From: CAVZBW01 sp963773635 | GTDB lineage: Bacteria; Actinomycetota; Acidimicrobiia; Acidimicrobiales; RAAP-2 | Assembly: GCA_963773635.1 (NCBI GenBank) | Contig: CAVZBW010000005.1 | Coordinates: 2,976,001 to 3,040,000 of the forward strand | Reading direction: 5' to 3' | DNA: 64,000 nt | Made by a program: the position numbers and the translations under genes | Notes under the pieces: model-generated | Told to the model about the DNA's origin: nothing | The model's input: the letters and a program-made list of their open reading frames with translations, nothing else | Database searches by the model: none | Shown here: positions 58,812 to 64,000 of the stretch, piece after piece | Numbering within the stretch: the first letter of the stretch is position 1 | Layout: the number at the start of each line of letters is the position of its first letter

Positions 58812-59978
58812 GTGCTGCACTTGGAACGTGAGCGTACCCACGCTCTGCCACCCCTAGAGAGCCGTCGCGCCCGGCGCCGCCGCGCCGCCTCATGGCTGCT
58901 CGTGGCGTTGGCGGCCGTGCTCCTGTTCGGTCTCCTGATCGGCGGGTTGGTCGACGTCGGGCACGCCTCGCGCCCCTACTGGCGCTCGATCAACCGGTCC
59001 TACGCGGCGCAGGCCGTGCCGATCGTCACGAGCTCCAACGCCAGCGCCTCGGCGCTTTCAACGTTCATGAGCGAGGCGCCCGGTCTCGGGCGGCACCAGG
59101 TCCAGGCCCAGCTGGAAGCGCTCGTTCGCATCACGACCGACGATGCGTCGCTGGCCACCGGTCTCGTGCCTCCCGAGCCATCGGCACCGATCGCCACCGC
59201 CTTTGCCGCCTCGATGGACGATCGGGCGACGGCCGTGGGCGATCTGCGCGGCGCGCTCTTCGGCCTGCTCGGTATCCAGCCCTCTTCCTCGGGGACCACG
59301 ACCTCGGAGGCCTCCGGCGGGTCCGGGGCCCCGGCGATCCTGACGACGTCCGAAGCCGAGACCCGACTCCAGGGGGTGGCGGATCTCCTGCGCCGGTCGG
59401 ACCAGCAGTACACGGCGTTCCAGTCGGCGACACAGTCGGCGCCGGGCCACGCCCGGATGGTGGACTCCGTGTGGCTCCGGGATCCGGCGCAGTGGACGAG
59501 CGCGCAGCTCGCGGCGTTGACCCAGGCGCTGGCCACCGCTCCGAGCCTCGCCGTGGTCCATCACGTCGTCCTCACCCCGAACGGGGTTCGCCTGACCCCC
59601 GCCTCCGTGCCCCCCGGGGCCCAGGCTGCAGCCCAGAACGGGGCACCCCCGGGCGCCTCCGTGCTCCCCCCGACGACTCGGCTCGGTGTCCAGGCCGTCG
59701 TCCAGAACCTGGGCAACGTCCCCGAGTCGGGCGTGGTGGTCAAGGCGTCGGTACAGCCGTCATCGGGGGGAGCCGCAGAGGTCGAGAGCACCCGCGTCTC
59801 GATGCCTCCCGGCACGGCCGCCATCGCGACCCTGACCCACCTCCGGGTCCAACCCTCGCAGACCTACACGCTCACGGTGACGGTGGTGGCGCCGGCCGGA
59901 CAGAGCGATCGCAGCGGACTCTCGGAGGCCTTCACCCTCTGGGTTGCCCCCGCCACCAAGTCGGTGTCCGGCGGCTGA
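58812..59978 (+). CDS. Predicted membrane-anchored extracellular protein, unknown function
   Basis: 388 residues with a basic N-terminus and one membrane segment (ASWLLVALAAVLLFGLLIGG near residue 27), then an Ala/Ser-rich extracellular part. The last 120 residues (LGVQAVVQNLGNVPESGVVV and TYTLTVTVVAPAG) look like a beta-sandwich of the CARDB or Ig kind. The middle region is helical with a Gln-rich stretch. Codon use is normal for the chromosome. I do not recognise the family beyond the sandwich. Confidence 0.65.
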   Translation: MLHLERERTHALPPLESRRARRRRAASWLLVALAAVLLFGLLIGGLVDVGHASRPYWRSINRSYAAQAVPIVTSSNASASALSTFMSEAPGLGRHQVQAQLEALVRITTDDASLATGLVPPEPSAPIATAFAASMDDRATAVGDLRGALFGLLGIQPSSSGTTTSEASGGSGAPAILTTSEAETRLQGVADLLRRSDQQYTAFQSATQSAPGHARMVDSVWLRDPAQWTSAQLAALTQALATAPSLAVVHHVVLTPNGVRLTPASVPPGAQAAAQNGAPPGASVLPPTTRLGVQAVVQNLGNVPESGVVVKASVQPSSGGAAEVESTRVSMPPGTAAIATLTHLRVQPSQTYTLTVTVVAPAGQSDRSGLSEAFTLWVAPATKSVSGG

Positions 59979-60229
59979 TCCCGGGCCTTCCAAGGCGTGG
60001 GGCTCGGGCGGGGGCAATGAGGCGGCCCGATGAATTCGTGGCCCTCGCGTCGACCGCCGGTCCCCCCGGGCCGTAGGATCGGATCCGGGCTTCCGGGCAG
60101 GACCACCGGGCAGGACCACCAGGAGTCGAGCAATGGAGCGCCCACGGGAGGGTGAGCACCCCGGGCCTGGGGAGCACCCGAGGGATGAGACGCCGCCCAG
60201 GGCGGCTGAAACGAAGGGATCTGGCGCAC

Positions 60230-61498
60230 GTGGCCGAGAGCATCACGATCACCGACAACCGGAGCGGCGACAGCATCGAGATCCCCATCGTGAACGGGGG
60301 CGTCTCGGCGGCGGAGTGGACCAAGCTGCTCCCGGGCCTCTGGTTCTACGACGCAGGGCTGGTCTCCACGGCGATGTGTGAGAGCGCCATCACCTATCTC
60401 GATGGCGAGGCGGGGATCCTCCACTACCGCGGCTACCCCATCGAGCAGCTGGCCGAGAAGTCGACCTACCTCGAGGTTGCCTACCTCCTGATCCACGGGG
60501 AGCTGCCCAACGCCGGGCAGTACGAGGCGTGGAAGCACGAGATCACCTACCACACGTTCATCCACGAAAACGTCCGGAAGCGGTTTCTCGAGGGGTTCCA
60601 CTACGACGCCCATCCGATGGGGATGCTGGTCTCCGCCGTTGCCGCCCTCTCGACCTTCTACCTCGACGCCAAGGACATCTTCAATCCGGAGTCCCGATAC
60701 AAGCAGATCATCCGCCTGATCGCGAAGATGCCGACGCTGGCCGGTGCCGCCCACCGCTTCAGCGTCGGCATGCCCTTTGTCTACCCCGACAACTCGCTCG
60801 AATTCACGGCGAACTTCCTCTCGATGATGTGGAAGGTGGCGGAACCCCGCTTCGAGGCCAATCCGGTGCTGGCCAAGGCGCTCGACGTCCTCTTCATCCT
60901 CCACGCCGACCACGAGCAAAACTGCTCGACCACGGCGATGCGGGTGGTCGGCTCGTCCCACGCAGATCCCTACTCGGCGTGCGCCGCCGCCGCCGCCGCC
61001 CTCTATGGCCCGCGCCACGGGGGCGCCAACGAAGCGGTGATCCGGATGCTCACCGAGATCGGCTCGATCGACAACGTTCCCGGCTTCATCGAGAGCGTCA
61101 AGGCGGGCCACGGGCGCCTGCAGGGCTTTGGGCATCGCGTCTACAAGAGCTACGACCCGCGGGCGAAGATCATCAAGCGCACCGCCGACGAGGTCTTCGA
61201 GGTGACCGGCAAGAACCCCCTGCTGGACATCGCGCTCAAGCTGGAGGAGATCGCTCTCTCCGACGAGTACTTCGTGTCCCGCCGTCTCTACCCCAACGTC
61301 GACTTCTACTCGGGGCTGATCTACCAGGCGATGGGCTTTCCCATGGAGATGTTCCCCGTGCTCTTCGCCATCCCCCGGACCTCGGGTTGGCTGGCCCACT
61401 GGCAGGAGCTCCTGGACCAGGACTCGAAGATCGTCCGCCCCCGGCAGCTCTACGTCGGCGCGGCCCCGTGTGACTACGTGGGCATGGCCGACCGCTGA
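60230..61498 (+). CDS. gltA: Citrate synthase
   Basis: Condenses acetyl-CoA and oxaloacetate. The 422 residues include GILHYRGYPIEQLAEKS near residue 65, LHADHEQNCSTTAMRVVGSS near 224 (the catalytic histidine that binds oxaloacetate), ALYGPRHGGANEAVIRML near 261, GFGHRVYKSYDPRAK near 302 and the catalytic aspartate in PNVDFYSGLIYQAMG near 355. The GTG at 60230 with AAGGGATC upstream begins the conserved sequence; the 26 residues before it are Arg/Pro-rich and look random. It supplies the entry of acetyl-CoA into the citric acid cycle, beside the ethylmalonyl-CoA genes. Confidence 0.95.
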   Translation: MAESITITDNRSGDSIEIPIVNGGVSAAEWTKLLPGLWFYDAGLVSTAMCESAITYLDGEAGILHYRGYPIEQLAEKSTYLEVAYLLIHGELPNAGQYEAWKHEITYHTFIHENVRKRFLEGFHYDAHPMGMLVSAVAALSTFYLDAKDIFNPESRYKQIIRLIAKMPTLAGAAHRFSVGMPFVYPDNSLEFTANFLSMMWKVAEPRFEANPVLAKALDVLFILHADHEQNCSTTAMRVVGSSHADPYSACAAAAAALYGPRHGGANEAVIRMLTEIGSIDNVPGFIESVKAGHGRLQGFGHRVYKSYDPRAKIIKRTADEVFEVTGKNPLLDIALKLEEIALSDEYFVSRRLYPNVDFYSGLIYQAMGFPMEMFPVLFAIPRTSGWLAHWQELLDQDSKIVRPRQLYVGAAPCDYVGMADR

Positions 61499-61508
61499 GC
61501 CTGGGTCC

Positions 61509-62378
61509 TCAGCCTCGGCGGGCTGCGGACGACCGGTCGATCACCCGCATCAGGCCCTCCTGCACCATGGAGACGACCAGCCTGCCGGACCGGTCGAAGA
61601 AGAAGCCGCGGGCGAGGCCCCTGGAGCCGGCGGCCACCGGGGAGTCCATGTCGTAGAGGAGCCAGTCGTCGGCCCGGAACGACCGGTGGAACCACATGCA
61701 ATGGTCGATGGTGGCTCCCATGAAGTCGTCGTCGTCCCAGCGGACGGGGTGGGGCTGGAGCATGGTGTCGAAGAGGGACATGTCCGAGGCGTAGGCCGCC
61801 ACGCAGGCATGGAGCAGGGGGTCGTCGTCCAGCCGGCCGTCGGCGCGAATCCAGAGGCGCAGCATCGGCTCGTTCTGCCCGGCGTGCTTGAACGGGAGCT
61901 CCCCCAGGTAGCGCTGGTCGATGGGGTGAGGACGGGCAAACCACTCCTCGAGCTCCTCCCGCCAGGGTGCGAGCCGCTCCGGCAGGGGGGCCAAGGTTTC
62001 GGGAGGCGGCACGTCGGGCATGGGGAACTCGTGCTCGAGGCCGGGCTCGTCACGGTGGAAGGATGCCGCCATGTTGAAGATCGCCCTGCCGTGCTGGATG
62101 GCGACCACCCTGCGGGTGGTGAACGACCGGCCGTCCCGGATCCGGTCGACCTCGTAGAGGATGGGGACGGTGGGGTCCCCGGGCCGCAGGAAGTAGGAAT
62201 GAAACGAATGGATGCGTCCCTCGTCCACCGTGCGGCCGGCGGCCATCAGGGCCTGGGCGGCGACTTGGCCGCCAAAGACCCTCTGGCGCTCCTCCTTGGG
62301 TTGGGTCCCCCGGAAGATGTTGACCTCGATGTTCTCGAGGTCGAGCAGGTGGACCAGGAAGTCGAGGGATTCGCTCAC
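61509..62378 (-). CDS. tesB: Acyl-CoA thioesterase II (TesB)
   Basis: Hydrolyses acyl-CoA to free acid and CoA. The 289-residue protein has two hotdog domains: RVFGGQVAAQALMAAGRTV, HSFHSYFLRPGD and GRSFTTRRVVAIQHGRAIF in the first; MGATIDHCMWFHRSF with the catalytic Asp and LARGFFFDRSGRLVVSMVQE in the second. The start is the GTG at 62378. It is convergent with citrate synthase, with ten bases between stops. Confidence 0.93.
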   Translation of the reverse strand: MSESLDFLVHLLDLENIEVNIFRGTQPKEERQRVFGGQVAAQALMAAGRTVDEGRIHSFHSYFLRPGDPTVPILYEVDRIRDGRSFTTRRVVAIQHGRAIFNMAASFHRDEPGLEHEFPMPDVPPPETLAPLPERLAPWREELEEWFARPHPIDQRYLGELPFKHAGQNEPMLRLWIRADGRLDDDPLLHACVAAYASDMSLFDTMLQPHPVRWDDDDFMGATIDHCMWFHRSFRADDWLLYDMDSPVAAGSRGLARGFFFDRSGRLVVSMVQEGLMRVIDRSSAARRG

Positions 62379-62467
62379 GCCGCCTATGTTTGCAGGGAGA
62401 TCCGCCGACCCGTGACGTATCGCCGGCAGGGGGAACGGGGCGCACGGAGGGGCCGGCCTCCCACGGA

Positions 62468-62473
62468 TAGGAT
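62468..62473 (+). promoter_or_regulatory. -10 element of leaderless GtrA-family gene (TAGGAT)
   Basis: TAGGAT lies six bases before the ATG at 62480. Confidence 0.5.
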
Positions 62474-62479
62474 CGTAAG

Positions 62480-62998
62480 ATGTCCGGACTGATCGAGCGC
62501 CTCTGGGCGTGGTTGCACACCCACGAAGGCCGCAAGATCTTCCGGTACACGATGGTGTCGGTCATCTCGACTGCCGTGTCCTTCATCGTCCTGGCCCTCG
62601 TCTACGGCGTGCTCCGGCTCTGGACCGAGGTGCCGAGCACGGTCTTTGCCAACTCGGTGGCCACCTTCCCCTCGTACTGGCTCAACCGCCAGTGGGCGTG
62701 GGGCAAGAGCGGGCGCTCCCACTTCGTCAAGGAGGTGGTGCCCTTCTGGACGATGTCGGCCATCGGCATCGCCTTCTCGATCGTCGGCGCCTCGGTGGCC
62801 CGGCACATCGGGATCAAGTACCAGCTCGACCACCTCTCCCTGACGATCGTCGTCCTGGTCGCCAACGTGTTGTCCTTCGGGGTCTTCTGGGTGCTCAAGC
62901 TCCTGCTCTTCAACCGGATCTTCCACGTGAGCGAGCTCGAGGAGGTCGAGGAGCACCTGGAGATGGAGGAGCACTCGGAGGGCGCCTCGATCGGCTGA
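62480..62998 (+). CDS. GtrA-family membrane protein
   Basis: The 172 residues have four membrane segments with KIFRYTMVSVISTAVSFIVL in the first, FPSYWLNRQWAWGKSGRSH as the conserved GtrA loop, and ANVLSFGVFWVLKLLLFNRI at the end. GtrA proteins help flip lipid-linked sugars, often for cell-wall glycans. An acidic tail follows (20 residues, Glu-rich). No glycosyltransferase lies next to it. Confidence 0.85.
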   Translation: MSGLIERLWAWLHTHEGRKIFRYTMVSVISTAVSFIVLALVYGVLRLWTEVPSTVFANSVATFPSYWLNRQWAWGKSGRSHFVKEVVPFWTMSAIGIAFSIVGASVARHIGIKYQLDHLSLTIVVLVANVLSFGVFWVLKLLLFNRIFHVSELEEVEEHLEMEEHSEGASIG

Positions 62999-63017
62999 TC
63001 CCTCGCCTACGGGGATC

Positions 63018-63506
63018 TCAGTCCCGGAAGTTGACGAACTGGAGGGCGATCCCGAAGTCCTCGCCCTTGCACGCGGCGATGATCGTCTGGAGGCTGTCGC
63101 GCTGCTTGCCGGTGACCCTCAGCTGGTCCCCCTGCGTCTGCGAGCCCACGCCCTTCAAGTTCTGGTCCTTGATGAACCTGTTGATCCGCCGGGCGTCGTC
63201 CGCCGAGATCCCTGCCTTGATGCCGATGCGCTGGCGCGCCGTGCCCTTGGTGGCCTCCTCGACCTTGGCGGGGTCGAGTGCCTTGAGAGGTACTTCGCGG
63301 CGGACCAGCTTCTCCTGGAGCACCTGGTAGAGGGCGCGCAGGCGATCCTCGGTCGCGGATCGCAGCACGAGCTCGGTCTCGCCGAGCTCGATCGACGAGT
63401 CCGTCCCCTTGAAGTCGAAGCGAGTGGACGCCTCCCGATTGGCCTGGTCCACGGCGTTGCGAACCTCCTGCATATCGACCTGGGAGACGATGTCAAAGCT
63501 CGGCAC
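63018..63506 (-). CDS. YajQ-family nucleotide-binding protein
   Basis: 162 residues of the YajQ (UPF0234) family: MPSFDIVSQVDMQEVRNAVD, FDFKGTDSSIELGETEL and AGISADDARRINRFIKDQ, ending FGIALQFVNFRD. YajQ proteins bind nucleotides; one in Xanthomonas binds cyclic di-GMP, but the role here is unknown. The GTG start has TACTGT seven bases upstream. It is convergent with the GtrA gene. Confidence 0.93.
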   Translation of the reverse strand: MPSFDIVSQVDMQEVRNAVDQANREASTRFDFKGTDSSIELGETELVLRSATEDRLRALYQVLQEKLVRREVPLKALDPAKVEEATKGTARQRIGIKAGISADDARRINRFIKDQNLKGVGSQTQGDQLRVTGKQRDSLQTIIAACKGEDFGIALQFVNFRD

Positions 63507-63513
63507 GGGTGTC

Positions 63514-63519
63514 ACAGTA
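63514..63519 (-). promoter_or_regulatory. -10 element of leaderless yajQ (TACTGT)
   Basis: On the minus strand TACTGT lies seven bases before the GTG at 63506. Confidence 0.5.
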
Positions 63520-63560
63520 CCGTCGCGAGGCCCGAGACGCCGCCGACTAATCTGCCGGGC

Positions 63561-63642
63561 GGGTCGGTGTCCGAGTGGCCAAAGGAAGCAGACTGTAAAT
63601 CTGCCGGCGCAGCCTACGGGGGTTCGAATCCCTCCCGGCCCA
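63561..63642 (+). tRNA. tRNA-Tyr (anticodon GTA)
   Basis: 82 bases. The acceptor GGGTCGG pairs with CCGGCCC (one T-G pair), the variable arm is long, the anticodon loop is CTGTAAA and the T-loop GTTCGAATCC. CCA is not encoded. An integrase remnant lies 80 bases downstream, so this tRNA may serve as an attachment site. Confidence 0.94.
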
Positions 63643-63721
63643 CGCACCACCTTTTGCCTGCTCAGAACTACCTCCGCCGCACCGTTGTGATCGAGGGTGG
63701 TCGTGGGACGAGGACCGAAGG

Positions 63722-63868
63722 TCACAAGTTGGTCACAACTGCTCCGTCGACCAGGGCGGCTGATGCAGCGGCCACCTCGGCATCGGCGTCCGGCGCCAAG
63801 TGGCCGTACACGGCCAGGGTGAACGCGATCGAGCCGTGACCGAGCCGACGGGATACCTCCAACGGGTT
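63722..63868 (-). pseudogene. Tyrosine recombinase (phage-type integrase), C-terminal remnant
   Basis: About 49 codons of the catalytic end remain: NPLEVSRRLGHGSIAFTLAV then YGHL, with the conserved GH.S...T...Y and the nucleophilic tyrosine, then an Ala-rich tail and TGA at 63722-63724. The 5' part is replaced by an insertion-sequence end near 63869. Next to tRNA-Tyr, it marks an integrated element that has decayed or runs beyond the window. Confidence 0.75.
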
Positions 63869-64000
63869 CCGGCTGTTGCGGTCCCGGTCCGTTGGACAGA
63901 TTGATTGACTATCACGCCGCCGCCCTGGCGGTTGCTTCGAGGAACGCCTCTCGTGGGGTGCGGTGGCCCAGGCGCTCGATGAGCCACTCGCGGTTGTAGG
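63869..64000 (-). mobile_element. End of an insertion sequence interrupting the integrase
   Basis: The left terminus begins near TGTTGCGGTCCCGGTCCGTT (63869 onward), which would be the terminal repeat. The transposase C-terminus lies inside it. The rest of the element is outside the window, so its family and length cannot be fixed. Confidence 0.55.
63912..64000 (-). CDS. Integrase-core (IS3/IS481-type) transposase, partial C-terminus
   Basis: About 29 codons are visible, YNREWLIERLGHRTPREAFL followed by an Ala-rich tail and a TGA stop at 63912-63914. The motif is the usual end of rve-type transposases. The start lies beyond the right edge. Confidence 0.65.
   Translation of the reverse strand, partial: YNREWLIERLGHRTPREAFLEATARAAA

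Overview
The window is high-GC DNA from a free-living actinobacterium, possibly class Acidimicrobiia (the class is a guess). The evidence is two F420-type luciferase-like oxidoreductases, a MarP-type protease, a DUF3151 protein, an acyl-CoA carboxylase epsilon-like subunit, DUF222/HNH genes, actinobacterial-type LexA boxes, and many genes whose -10 hexamer (TAnnnT) lies only 6-9 bases before the start codon, as expected for leaderless transcripts.

Layout. 0-21.7 kb is ordinary chromosome: a phosphate-uptake operon (pstB-pstS-pstC, minus strand), F420-type oxidoreductases, a phosphopantetheinyl transferase, an RDD protein, a MarP-like protease, sugar genes (GH15 hydrolase, glucose dehydrogenase, TreT-like trehalose synthase), a long-chain acyl-CoA ligase, an SOS-controlled DUF222/HNH endonuclease, a very large cyclase/ATPase/TPR regulator and a sulfotransferase.

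21.7-28.7 kb is an accessory island, with visibly lower GC in places. Genes on the minus strand are separated by a repeated inverted-repeat element (CCTGGGA ... TCCCAGG), which looks like a cassette array. In minus-strand order it holds a small ORF fragment, a transglutaminase-like gene with a LexA-box promoter, a three-ORF module built around a PD-(D/E)XK-like nuclease, and a decayed unknown gene. An IS3-family element (1245 bp, 4-bp duplication AGGT) cleanly splits the transglutaminase gene. A decayed ISL3-family element splits the unknown gene. The nuclease module is the best candidate for an undescribed system, perhaps defence.

28.7-32.4 kb holds a polysaccharide deacetylase-like gene, a three-gene operon of unknown role (unknown protein, ABM-domain membrane protein, 32-residue membrane peptide) and a pentapeptide-repeat ORF. 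32.6-36.1 kb is an information-processing block: tRNA-Ser(CGA), tadA, tRNA-Ser(GGA), the SRP RNA gene, dnaX and recR.

37.3-45.3 kb gathers much of an ethylmalonyl-CoA pathway: thiolase, crotonyl-CoA carboxylase/reductase, epimerase, propionyl-CoA carboxylase beta and epsilon-like subunits, ethylmalonyl-CoA mutase and 3-hydroxybutyryl-CoA dehydrogenase. Together they would take acetyl-CoA through acetoacetyl-, hydroxybutyryl-, crotonyl- and ethylmalonyl-CoA. 45.4-63.5 kb carries an ABC exporter, two cyclophilins, tandem solute-binding proteins, lysC-asd, rmuC, a UDP-sulfoquinovose synthase, citrate synthase, a thioesterase, gtrA and a YajQ protein. The window ends with tRNA-Tyr next to a truncated tyrosine integrase and the end of another insertion sequence.

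Several otherwise conserved genes carry single-base frameshifts. Three of them are the same change, an extra C turning GATCG into GCATCG, so systematic sequencing error is likely for part of them.
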